A stretch of 17,501 bases of DNA. It comes from Flavobacteriales bacterium (GTDB taxonomy: Bacteria > Bacteroidota > Bacteroidia > NS11-12g > UBA955). Of the stretch, positions 1-7,302 are shown one piece after another. The DNA lies in assembly GCA_947450405.1 (NCBI GenBank), contig CANFVI010000018.1, positions 1 through 17,501 of the forward strand. The letters are read 5' to 3'. The position numbers and the translations under genes were made by a program. The number at the start of each line of letters is the position of its first letter. Position 1 is the first letter of the stretch. The notes under the pieces were generated by a model. That model worked only from the letters and a program-made list of their open reading frames with translations, was not told where the DNA came from and ran no database searches.

Positions 1-11
1 AGTCCCGACAT
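1..11 (-). CDS. Possible first codons of mraZ (partial, runs off left edge)
   Basis: On the minus strand an ATG at 11-9 opens a frame reading Met-Ser-Gly and then leaves the window. It lies about 40 nt downstream of a phased TGGG-box array of the kind that precedes mraZ, the first gene of the dcw cluster and a DNA-binding repressor of its own operon. Only three codons are visible, so the identity rests wholly on the operator-like array and is inference. No Shine-Dalgarno is visible, as is usual in Bacteroidota. Confidence 0.3.
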
Positions 12-50
12 TTTGTGCTGGATTTCTGTCTGCTAAATAAAAAAAGAATT

Positions 51-110
51 TCCCACAATTTCCCACAATTTCCCAAAATTAGCCACTTCTTTTCCACATT
101 CGCCCACAGG
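51..110 (-). promoter_or_regulatory. Phased TGGG-box array, probable MraZ operator
   Basis: Read on the minus strand, 80-51 contains three TGGGA boxes separated by 5 nt (10-bp units ending aattgTGGGA). This is the arrangement known for the MraZ binding site: TGGGN repeats with 5-nt spacers. The 10-bp period continues upstream through three degenerate units at 110-81, reading TGGGC, TGGAA and TGGCT in the same register. That makes six in-phase TGG motifs over 60 bp, one per helical turn. The array points left towards a possible start codon at 11-9. Assignment to MraZ is inference from motif and spacing, since the gene itself is outside the window. Confidence 0.7.
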
Positions 111-265
111 GTAGTGGTTTTGGGTGGATTTAGGGTCATCTTTTCTTGTTTTAGACAATGCAAAAATAGTAAAAACTATTGTAAATACAAGGGTTTTAAG
201 AATCGTGGGAGAAAGTGGAATAAAAATAACAATTATTGCCTCTTTTTTAATAAATGTGGAATACC

Positions 266-273
266 TAATTTTG
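266..273 (+). promoter_or_regulatory. Candidate -7 element upstream of the 287 gene
   Basis: TAATTTTG is an exact match to the Bacteroidota -7 consensus TAnnTTTG. The expected upstream TTTG is only a T-run near 243-248, so the match is one-sided. If it is used, transcription would begin about 7 nt before the ATG at 287, giving a very short leader. This is a motif match only. Confidence 0.3.
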
Positions 274-286
274 AATTGTTCCTAAA

Positions 287-1006
287 ATGAGAAAATTCAC
301 CCTATTGTGCATAACCTTGACCTCCATAATGGGGATAACTCAAGCCCAAAAAAGCGTGATTTGGAACATCGACGCACAAATTCGAAATTTTGGTTTTGAT
401 TTTGGGGGATATAAATACACCCAAATAAAAGGTGAAAATTGGGGCAATCAAGTGGGATTGAAAATTGGAAATTTGGTTGATCCCAAAGAAGTATTTGTAA
501 TTAATTATAGTTTACCAGGATCACAATCCTTCAAGCTAGAAAAAATAAATTATGCATGGGCGTTCAAACCATTTTATGGTACAACCTATATAATGGGACA
601 AAGAAAATCGAGAATGGATGTGGGTTGTAAAATCTTTGCGAATGTTAGTTTGCCCTTGGTGTATTCTTGGCCGGTATATATTTCATATTATCAAGGGAAT
701 CCACCCTTTGATGGTTATGCCGATATGAAATATGATCCCACCACGCAAAATGTTTCATTAATAGGAGGGACAGCCCAATTTACCAAAGGCATGGGGCAGG
801 GGAAATTTATACCTGGATTTGGACTTTCGGCGGGATTGCAAATTGAGTGGGGGAGTTATAGATCTTTGTCAAATTCAATGTCGATTGGCTTTTCAAACGA
901 CATTTTTGTAGAGAAAATACCATTATTATATACACAAACTACAAATAAGAATATCTTCCCGGCACTATTTGTTAACTTTGCATTTGGATTTGGCGATATA
1001 AATTAA
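287..1006 (+). CDS. Exported barrel-like protein of unknown function
   Basis: This 239-residue protein begins with a clear signal peptide: basic Met-Arg-Lys, a hydrophobic core at about 4-15, and a cleavage site after the Gln-Ala near residue 20. The mature part is rich in Gly, Phe, Tyr, Trp and Asn, with alternating aromatic and hydrophobic stretches and a C-terminus ending in Phe-rich strands (about 223-236). That composition suits a small outer-membrane beta-barrel. I do not recognise a named family or catalytic motif. The stop lies 7 nt before the lipA start, so the two genes are probably co-transcribed, though no functional link to lipoate synthesis is evident. The start is the first ATG and leads directly into the signal peptide. 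Export is well supported; barrel architecture is inference. Confidence 0.75.
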   Translation: MRKFTLLCITLTSIMGITQAQKSVIWNIDAQIRNFGFDFGGYKYTQIKGENWGNQVGLKIGNLVDPKEVFVINYSLPGSQSFKLEKINYAWAFKPFYGTTYIMGQRKSRMDVGCKIFANVSLPLVYSWPVYISYYQGNPPFDGYADMKYDPTTQNVSLIGGTAQFTKGMGQGKFIPGFGLSAGLQIEWGSYRSLSNSMSIGFSNDIFVEKIPLLYTQTTNKNIFPALFVNFAFGFGDIN

Positions 1007-1013
1007 TTTAAAC

Positions 1014-1889
1014 GTGATTGAATTACCGGTAGTTTCAAAAGAAAAGCGTGGACCATCTAAACCATCTTGGTTAAAAATAGAAATTCCATTTGGTGAAAAT
1101 TACACCAACGTAAAAAAAATTGTTAAGGAACATAAACTTCATACCATTTGTGAAGATGGGAAATGTCCGAACATGGGCGAATGTTGGGGAGCGGGTACAG
1201 CTACTTTCATGATTTTAGGAAACGTGTGCACCCGTAGTTGTTCATTTTGTGCCGTGGCAACAGGTCGCCCCGGAGAATATGATTTGGATGAACCAAAACG
1301 CGTTGCTGAAGCGGTTAAATTGATGAATGTGAAACATTGCGTTATAACTTCTGTAAATCGCGATGAATTAAAAGACAAAGGCGCCACCGTTTGGGCAGAA
1401 ACCATCAAAGCCGTAAAGTTATCAAGTCCTCAAACCACCATAGAAACTTTAATTCCAGATTTTAAATCGCAGTGGGACATGCTTTATATGGTGTTAGATG
1501 CAAAACCAGAAGTGGTAAGTCACAACATGGAAACGGTAGAAGAACTTTATAGATTGGTTCGTCCACAGGCAAAATATGCAAGAAGTTTGGAGCAAATCAA
1601 ACGCACCCATGAATATGGTGCGAGAACCAAAAGTGGTGCAATGTTGGGTTGCGGTGAAACGGACGATCAGGTGAAAAAACTCATCCACGATTTGCGTGAG
1701 CACGGCTGTGATGTATTGACTTTGGGTCAGTACCTTCAACCAACCAAATTGCATTTGCCCGTTGCGGAATATGTTCATCCCGACAAGTTTAAATATTGGG
1801 AAGAATATGGATTGAAATTGGGCTTCAGATTCGTTGAAAGTGGTCCATTGGTAAGGAGTTCTTACCATGCTGAAAAGCATGTTTTATAA
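1014..1889 (+). CDS. lipA: Lipoyl synthase
   Basis: LipA is a cytoplasmic radical SAM enzyme. It inserts two sulfur atoms at C6 and C8 of octanoyl groups carried on lipoyl domains of pyruvate and 2-oxoglutarate dehydrogenases and the glycine cleavage H protein. The protein is 291 residues, normal for the family. Cys46, Cys51 and Cys57 form the N-terminal CX4CX5C motif binding the auxiliary [4Fe-4S] cluster that is consumed as sulfur donor. Cys72, Cys76 and Cys79 form the radical SAM CX3CX2C motif. The C-terminal RSSYHAEK signature is at 281-288, its serine being an auxiliary-cluster ligand in the family. The start is GTG, because the reading Met-Ile-Glu-Leu-Pro-Val matches the usual Bacteroidota N-terminus. 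It follows the upstream stop by 7 nt, so translation is probably coupled. No lipB or lplA lies nearby. Confidence 0.96.
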   Translation: MIELPVVSKEKRGPSKPSWLKIEIPFGENYTNVKKIVKEHKLHTICEDGKCPNMGECWGAGTATFMILGNVCTRSCSFCAVATGRPGEYDLDEPKRVAEAVKLMNVKHCVITSVNRDELKDKGATVWAETIKAVKLSSPQTTIETLIPDFKSQWDMLYMVLDAKPEVVSHNMETVEELYRLVRPQAKYARSLEQIKRTHEYGARTKSGAMLGCGETDDQVKKLIHDLREHGCDVLTLGQYLQPTKLHLPVAEYVHPDKFKYWEEYGLKLGFRFVESGPLVRSSYHAEKHVL

Positions 1890-1969
1890 TTTTTCTGAAA
1901 TTGGTTTTGCAGAAAATGCAAATTATGATGAAAAAATTACAATAATTAATGAACATCCATTGCTTAGAA

Positions 1970-2000
1970 TTGGAAAAGACCCTCTTTTTGTATTAATTTG
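1970..2000 (+). promoter_or_regulatory. Candidate promoter for the T9SS-secreted protein gene
   Basis: TTG at 1970-1972 is followed after 20 nt by TTAATTTG at 1993-2000, close to the Bacteroidota TTTG/TAnnTTTG arrangement with one mismatch at the A of TA. Transcription would start near 2007. That is where a small perfect hairpin lies (GAGAG 2007-2011, loop TTTT, CTCTC 2016-2020), so the mRNA might begin with a stem-loop. No strong terminator for lipA is seen in 1890-2047, so read-through is also possible. Confidence 0.35.
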
Positions 2001-2047
2001 CGATTCGAGAGTTTTCTCTCTTTAAATAAAAGAAAAAAAGATATTTT

Positions 2048-4657
2048 ATGAAGATAAAGTCATATTTACCTATCGCGCTTTCTGCGGGAATCTGTTTAGG
2101 AATTGGTTTGGTTGGATTTAACAACACCATCAAAACCCCTAAATTTACTGAATTGTTTTCTTTTGAAAATGAATCAGAAGAAAATCCAGCTGAGGAAATT
2201 GAAGGTGCATTGCGTTCAATGTACAGCATGAGATTAAACGAAAAAACTGGTACACTTGAACCAGAATGGATTAAGCAAGCAGTTGCACAAGCAGATGCGC
2301 TTCAAATCAAAAGTCGTTTGAATAAAAATATCGTTTGGCAGAATATGGGTCCAGACAATGTGGGCGGTAGAACCCGTGCATTGGTAATTCATAAGGATTC
2401 TGCAAACATTTGGTTTGTAGGTTCTGTAAGTGGTGGATTATTCAGATCTACTACCTATGGCCAAAGTTGGACACCTGTAAATGACTTACAAGAAAACTTA
2501 AATGTTACTTGTGCAGCGCAGACTCCAAGTGGTAATATTTACTATGGTACTGGTGAAGGTGGGTTTACTAATCTTTCAGGAACTAGAAATGGTTCTCCTG
2601 CATTTATTGGAAATGGAATTTTCAAGAGTGACAATTTAAGCGGTACTAAATTTTCTTTGTTGCCTGGTACAAGCAACGGAACATTTGATGTATGTAACAC
2701 CATGGTTGCGCATCCAACTTTGAATAAGTTTTATGTTGGTACCGATGCTGGCTTATATGAATTTACTGAAGGAACTGCAACGCCTAAGAAAATTAACGGA
2801 TCATCTATTAAGGAAGTTAAAATTGATAATAATGGTGTAATTTGGGCTTCAAACAACGGTGGTGCAGTTTATAAATCTGATGCAACTGGTGCCATGAAAT
2901 TGAATAAATCTATTCCGGCAGGTGGCCGTATTGCAATTGCAATTTCTCCAGATGATGCAAACTATATTTACTTATTGGCTGCAACAAATGGTGGTAAATT
3001 AGACGGATTACATAGAACTACTGATGGTGGTGCTACATGGACTCAACTGGTTTATGGAAATACTGTAACAGATATTTTTGGGCCTAATACGCAAGGTTGG
3101 TATGATAACGTTGTGAGTGTAGTACCTGGTAATAAAAATAAAGTTTTAATGGGTGGTGTTGATTTGGCTACTTGGGATGAAGTAAATGGTTATACCCAAA
3201 TTGGTAGCACCTTCGGCGCACCATGGAATAGTAGTTTTGTACATTCTGACAAACATTTAATCATGTGGAACATGAACACCAAACCGGCTACATGTATTGT
3301 GGGTAGCGATGGTGGTATTTTCTCTTCTACAAATTTAGCTACTTGGACATCGATCAACAGAGGTTATACAACATTACAATTGTATAATGTTGCTTCAAAT
3401 GAGTTAGGACATGTAATGGGTGGAGCTCAAGATAATGGAACCTTCTTGGTGAATTTCAAAGGAAATGCGCCGGCTGGTGAACAATCTAAAACTGCGGTAA
3501 GTATTTATGGTGGTGACGGTTTTGATGTTGAATTCTCGAAATTCAATCCAAACATCACATTCATGTGTACTTATTACGGTACCGTTGCACGTTCTGGTAA
3601 CCAAGGACAATCTAGTTCAACATTTTGGGATCTTCGTCAAAAAGGAACTGTTCAAACAGATTTTAACACAACATTTAATTTGTGGGAAAAAGATGCCAAA
3701 ACTTCTAAATTATATCTAGCTAAAAACTCTGAAATATGGGCTGCTGTAAATCCTACAGATTTTGCAAACGACGTAGTTTGGATTCGCGTTGCCGGTGGTT
3801 TAGGTAATGGTAGAATTATCGAAATGGACTATACTCCAGACGGTAATCATTTGTTTTCTTGTAAACAAGGCGCTTTGTTTAGAACTTCTGGTTTAAAAGA
3901 TGCTGATTTCTCGGTGAAAGCGAATCCTGGCGTGACTGATATCCCTGCTGGTGTTGTAACCAAACAATTAACTGTTCCTGGAACTTCAGGTAGAACAATC
4001 ACTTCAGTGAATGTTGATATGGGCGATTCCAACCACGTGGTAATTACCTTGGGTGGTTATGGCAATACTTCATATGTTATGGAATCTAAAAATGCATGTG
4101 ATTTAAATCCAACTTGGACAAATATCACAGGCAATTTACCTTCAATGCCTGTTTATGATGCGGTTGTTGATATAGACAATCCAAGTAGAATTATTTTAGG
4201 TACTGATTTGGGTATTTGGGTATCTGAAAACGGTGGAGTTAAATGGGAAGAAGCAAACCAAGGAATGGCACGTGTGCCAGTATTCGAAATTCGTGGTTAC
4301 GAATGGAAACCTTGGGAAGGTATGTCAATGTACATTGGTACCCATGGACGTGGATACTTCCGTTCATCAACTTTGTTAACTGGATCTAAAAATATTCCAA
4401 ATACAAAAGTATCGTTGAATGCATATCCTAATCCAACTTCAGACATTACAAATTTCTCTTTCACTGCTGCAAAATCTGGTGCTGCAACTGTTACGATCTA
4501 TGATTTAACAGGGAAGGCTGTAGTTACTAAAAATATTCAAATTTCAAATGGCGCAAATACTGTTCCAGTTGATGTTGCTCATTTAACAACTGGTTATTAC
4601 TTGGCATCAATCAATGGTGTTGTAAATACCCAAGCCGTGAAAATATTGGTGAAATAA
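2048..4657 (+). CDS. Type IX-secreted protein with BNR/sortilin-like propeller repeats
   Basis: This 869-residue protein is probably exported and then secreted or surface-anchored. It has an N-terminal hydrophobic segment at about 5-24 (signal peptide, cleavage site unclear), a charged linker at 38-90, and a long beta-propeller region from about 95 to 770. That region opens with a GPDNVGGRTRAL motif (101-112) seen in the VPS10/sortilin-like and BNR-repeat family. Asp-box-like turns occur at RSTTYGQSW (133-141) and RTTDGGATW (323-331), and a later one reads VSENGGVKW. The last ~80 residues form a type A type IX secretion sorting domain, with YPNP at 793-796, a TVTIYDLTGK strand-turn and a terminal VKILVK. 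Such propellers bind ligands or act on polysaccharide or protein; no glycosidase catalytic residues could be assigned, so the substrate is unknown. A bidirectional terminator follows at once. Confidence 0.88.
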   Translation: MKIKSYLPIALSAGICLGIGLVGFNNTIKTPKFTELFSFENESEENPAEEIEGALRSMYSMRLNEKTGTLEPEWIKQAVAQADALQIKSRLNKNIVWQNMGPDNVGGRTRALVIHKDSANIWFVGSVSGGLFRSTTYGQSWTPVNDLQENLNVTCAAQTPSGNIYYGTGEGGFTNLSGTRNGSPAFIGNGIFKSDNLSGTKFSLLPGTSNGTFDVCNTMVAHPTLNKFYVGTDAGLYEFTEGTATPKKINGSSIKEVKIDNNGVIWASNNGGAVYKSDATGAMKLNKSIPAGGRIAIAISPDDANYIYLLAATNGGKLDGLHRTTDGGATWTQLVYGNTVTDIFGPNTQGWYDNVVSVVPGNKNKVLMGGVDLATWDEVNGYTQIGSTFGAPWNSSFVHSDKHLIMWNMNTKPATCIVGSDGGIFSSTNLATWTSINRGYTTLQLYNVASNELGHVMGGAQDNGTFLVNFKGNAPAGEQSKTAVSIYGGDGFDVEFSKFNPNITFMCTYYGTVARSGNQGQSSSTFWDLRQKGTVQTDFNTTFNLWEKDAKTSKLYLAKNSEIWAAVNPTDFANDVVWIRVAGGLGNGRIIEMDYTPDGNHLFSCKQGALFRTSGLKDADFSVKANPGVTDIPAGVVTKQLTVPGTSGRTITSVNVDMGDSNHVVITLGGYGNTSYVMESKNACDLNPTWTNITGNLPSMPVYDAVVDIDNPSRIILGTDLGIWVSENGGVKWEEANQGMARVPVFEIRGYEWKPWEGMSMYIGTHGRGYFRSSTLLTGSKNIPNTKVSLNAYPNPTSDITNFSFTAAKSGAATVTIYDLTGKAVVTKNIQISNGANTVPVDVAHLTTGYYLASINGVVNTQAVKILVK

Positions 4658-4679
4658 TTAAGGAATTATTTCAATAGCA

Positions 4680-4716
4680 AAACAAAAAAGGCTGCCTATG
4701 GCAGCCTTTTTTGTTT
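4680..4716. terminator. Bidirectional intrinsic terminator between convergent genes
   Basis: A perfect 17-bp stem (4680-4696 with 4700-4716) closes a 3-nt TAT loop. The core GGCTGCC/GGCAGCC is flanked by six A on one side and six T on the other, so each strand ends in a U-run after the GC stem. It lies 22 nt after the stop at 4657 and 22 nt after the dapF stop on the other strand, and can serve both. It closely resembles the hairpin at 8823-8858. Confidence 0.93.
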
Positions 4717-4738
4717 ATAATCTATAAAATAAATATCC

Positions 4739-5527
4739 TTATTTCCATTGACCTGAAAAAACTTCTTCCGCTGGACCAATTAACCAAATATTCTCAAATC
4801 CAGTTTCTGTTTTCTCAAATTCTATGGCCAATTTCCCTCCCGGGGTCGCCATGTGAACCATTTGCTTTGTATTCCCTAGCATAGATCCATGCAGAATAGA
4901 ATGAGCCAATACCGTTGCTGTTACACCAGTGCCGCAACTCAATGTTTCATTTTCAACACCACGTTCATAGGTCCTCATTTGTAAATAATCTCTTTCAATC
5001 ACTTTTGTAATATTTACATTGATTCCTACATTGGCATAGGTTTCATTATAACGAATTGTTTTTGCCCATGATAACAATGGATAGTCATTTATTGAATTTT
5101 CTGTAAAATGAACATAATGCGGAGAACCTGTATTGATTTCAACGGTATTTTCATCTATGATTTTCCAAGAAGATACATTGTTCATTTTTAAACGCACTTG
5201 ATTACTATCTATCAGTGCAATGTGCTCTCCGTCTGGTGCCCAGAATTTGAGTTCATTGATATTGCCAATTCCCAATTGATGCGCCCATTGTGCAATACAA
5301 CGTCCTCCATTTCCACACATACTGCTTAAATTGCCATCAGAATTATAGTAAATCATTTCAAAGTCGTAACCAACTTTGTTCTGTAAAATCATTAATCCAT
5401 CAGCACCAATTCCAAAATTCCTGTCACACATTTTCTTTACTGGGAGCGAACTTGGAACTTCCATTGTTCTTCCGTCAATTAAAATAAAATCGTTTCCAGT
5501 GCCTTGGAATTTAATAAAATTTACCAT
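4739..5527 (-). CDS. dapF: Diaminopimelate epimerase
   Basis: DapF interconverts LL- and meso-2,6-diaminopimelate in the cytoplasm, a cofactor-free two-cysteine reaction supplying lysine synthesis and the cross-linking residue of peptidoglycan. The 262-residue protein is of normal length. It has GTGNDF near the N-terminus (9-14), the first catalytic cysteine Cys71 in MCGNGGRC (70-77), the GSPHYV substrate-binding stretch at 134-139, NVGINV at 166-171, and the second catalytic cysteine Cys198 in SCGTGVTA. Its start is only 2 nt after the stop of the membrane protein upstream, so it is the third gene of an operon headed by an ECF sigma factor. That suggests meso-DAP supply may respond to an envelope signal (inference). 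Lysine-pathway partners such as dapA or lysA are not in view. Confidence 0.97.
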   Translation of the reverse strand: MVNFIKFQGTGNDFILIDGRTMEVPSSLPVKKMCDRNFGIGADGLMILQNKVGYDFEMIYYNSDGNLSSMCGNGGRCIAQWAHQLGIGNINELKFWAPDGEHIALIDSNQVRLKMNNVSSWKIIDENTVEINTGSPHYVHFTENSINDYPLLSWAKTIRYNETYANVGINVNITKVIERDYLQMRTYERGVENETLSCGTGVTATVLAHSILHGSMLGNTKQMVHMATPGGKLAIEFEKTETGFENIWLIGPAEEVFSGQWK

Positions 5528-5529
5528 GT

Positions 5530-6615
5530 TTAATTTTGAATGGCTTTGATAACAGCCTTATCTGTAATAGGTTTTGGACTGTCAATTTTCATTGAACTTA
5601 GTGGAATTGAATAAATCATTTTAGGTCCAAGTTCAATATAATATTTGCCATTTAAATGATAAATCAATGGATTTTCACTAGAGAAATTTGATAGAATTAA
5701 GGTGTAATTTCCTTTTTTATCTGAAATTTCTATGGATTGTTTTGGCGTTTTTGTATCAATAAATACCACACTGAACTTTGAAATATTGATAACTGATTTT
5801 GGTTTATTTTCCACAACAGTTACACTATCAAGCTGAACAGCATTGCCTGGTTCATTGTTGCTTGCTTCTTTTTTAGATTTGTAATTCGTTGCAATTTTTG
5901 CCTTTGCCATCATGGGTTGTTTTTCCATCATTGGTTCATTGGCAGCATATGATTCTGTCAATTTGATTGGCACCAATACCACATTTTTCACATACCTAGA
6001 ATCATCACCAAACGACCATTGGTAGGTGCCATTTTTTGTGGTTTCAGCAGCACTGTTATTCGTACTTACTTCAGAATTTCCTTTTGAATCGGCCATTTCC
6101 GGAGCCGCTCCAACATCAGATGCGTCTAAATTTGCATCTATATTTTGAGATGCATTTTCATCTAATACAGCCAATGATGAATCAGCATAAATAGCCGTAC
6201 TATCTTGAACAATAATTGGAGCTTCGTAGGCTTCTTGGCTATATTTTTGCTTGCTTTTTGATTCAGAATTTGACTGTTTATTTAATGCCAATATTTCAGT
6301 GGCTTCCTTGATGCTTCCAGTTTTAATATATTGAATGATAAAGAAATAAGATACCAACACCACGGTTACTGTTGCAACTGCATACAGCCACAAGTTGGTT
6401 TGATTTTCCTCACTTTCGTCTTGAACCCTACTTCTAATATATTCCTTAAGTTCTTCGTCGCCTTCAGATTGAATTCCCTCAATAATAAATTGCTTAAACA
6501 ATACAGTGCTTTTCAATTCCGCATCATTCTCCATTTCTTGCAGAAATAGCATGCGCTCATCTTCTGACATTTCATTGTCGATAAACAGGTCAATTCTTGG
6601 GTCTTCGGAATTCAT
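5530..6615 (-). CDS. Single-pass membrane protein, probable anti-sigma factor
   Basis: This 361-residue protein lies 3 nt downstream of an ECF sigma gene. An acidic, helical cytoplasmic part (1-74) opens with DPRIDLFIDNEMSEDE, like the N-termini of Bacteroidota anti-sigma proteins. It lacks the Cys/His set of zinc-binding anti-sigma domains. One transmembrane helix (about 75-97) follows. The rest would be periplasmic: a low-complexity Ser/Asn/Ala/Glu-rich linker (about 105-200), a Met-rich patch (PMMEKQPMM, around 228-236), and a beta-rich C-terminal domain (about 260-350) with no recognised family. Position, topology and the N-terminal motif support holding the sigma factor at the membrane until a periplasmic signal arrives; this is inference. 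It could instead be an uncharacterised envelope protein co-expressed with the sigma factor. Confidence 0.72.
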   Translation of the reverse strand: MNSEDPRIDLFIDNEMSEDERMLFLQEMENDAELKSTVLFKQFIIEGIQSEGDEELKEYIRSRVQDESEENQTNLWLYAVATVTVVLVSYFFIIQYIKTGSIKEATEILALNKQSNSESKSKQKYSQEAYEAPIIVQDSTAIYADSSLAVLDENASQNIDANLDASDVGAAPEMADSKGNSEVSTNNSAAETTKNGTYQWSFGDDSRYVKNVVLVPIKLTESYAANEPMMEKQPMMAKAKIATNYKSKKEASNNEPGNAVQLDSVTVVENKPKSVINISKFSVVFIDTKTPKQSIEISDKKGNYTLILSNFSSENPLIYHLNGKYYIELGPKMIYSIPLSSMKIDSPKPITDKAVIKAIQN

Positions 6616-6618
6616 GGT

Positions 6619-7185
6619 TTATCTAAAAAAATCGGTTGAACTAAATTGAGATTTTACTTTATTTTCAAGCTCCTTCATGCATTGATGTTTTTTCGATTTT
6701 GCAACATCCGCATTGGCAAAGCTATTTGCCTTTGCAATGGTTTGCATGTCAAATCCATCAAAATAAAACATCAACAAAACTTGACGGCAGGTTTCACCCA
6801 TTTGATTGAGCATTTTACGCACAATGGCATGATCCATGTTTGAATCTGAATGTTGAACGGTTGAATGCAATTGTGGGTTGATATTTTCTTCGGGGGACAT
6901 TCTCTTGTTCTTCTCTACTTGTTTGAGCCATAGATTTTTCACAACTGCATATATGTAAGTTGATGGTTTGGCGTCTAACGTAAATTCTGGTTTTCTGGCA
7001 TTTTTCCATAAAACAATAAGTGCCTCTTGAAGTAAATCTTCTGCATCTTCCTCTCTTCCTTTTTGATCTTTTATATATTTATAAACCATAGCCTCGTTTT
7101 CTTTATACAATTCAACCAATACATCTCTGTCGCCCTGTCTAAGACGGGCAACGATTATTGCGGATGGATGGCTGTTTATTTGCAT
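6619..7185 (-). CDS. ECF-family RNA polymerase sigma factor
   Basis: This sigma-70 family, extracytoplasmic-function protein (188 residues from the chosen start) directs RNA polymerase to a small regulon. The region 2 core reads REEDAEDLLQEALIVLWKNA, about 45 residues in. Region 4 contains the helix-turn-helix following GETCRQVLLMFYFDGFDMQTIA, ending in NADVAKSKKHQCMKEL, a variant of the NAD-x-AK-x-x-K-x-x-C-L form common in Bacteroidota. I chose the ATG at 7185-7183 because the preceding 22 codons (up to an ATG at 7251) are Phe/Ser-rich, unlike sigma N-termini, and would push the gene into the promoter space shared with the divergent protease. The longer form cannot be excluded. It heads the operon with the membrane protein and dapF. 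Confidence 0.92.
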   Translation of the reverse strand: MQINSHPSAIIVARLRQGDRDVLVELYKENEAMVYKYIKDQKGREEDAEDLLQEALIVLWKNARKPEFTLDAKPSTYIYAVVKNLWLKQVEKNKRMSPEENINPQLHSTVQHSDSNMDHAIVRKMLNQMGETCRQVLLMFYFDGFDMQTIAKANSFANADVAKSKKHQCMKELENKVKSQFSSTDFFR

Positions 7186-7302
7186 TTCACGGACTATGTA
7201 TACTCTTTTATCGAAAAAGGTAAATGAATTACTATGCAAATTAAAGCACATTCACGATTTTTGCGTTGTTATTACAAACAAAATTTAATTTTTTTTTAAA
7301 AT

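Noticed and set aside
165..180. Perfect small hairpin AATAGT-AAAA-ACTATT
   Set aside because: A 6-bp AT-rich stem without a GC core or U-run is expected by chance in DNA this AT-rich, and no gene end lies nearby to terminate.
15..290. 91-codon open frame on the plus strand before the exported-protein gene
   Set aside because: It runs straight through the phased TGGG-box array, has low-complexity Phe/Lys/Asn composition, no recognisable motif, and ends inside the next gene's start. It is more likely regulatory DNA.
2007..2020. GAGAG-TTTT-CTCTC hairpin as a lipA terminator
   Set aside because: The stem is only 5 bp and is followed by TTTAAAT rather than a T-run, and it is about 118 nt beyond the lipA stop. 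It may be a 5' leader stem instead.
7186..7251. Longer start for the ECF sigma gene at 7251
   Set aside because: The added residues do not look like a sigma N-terminus and would occupy most of the divergent promoter space. Kept only as an alternative in the gene entry.
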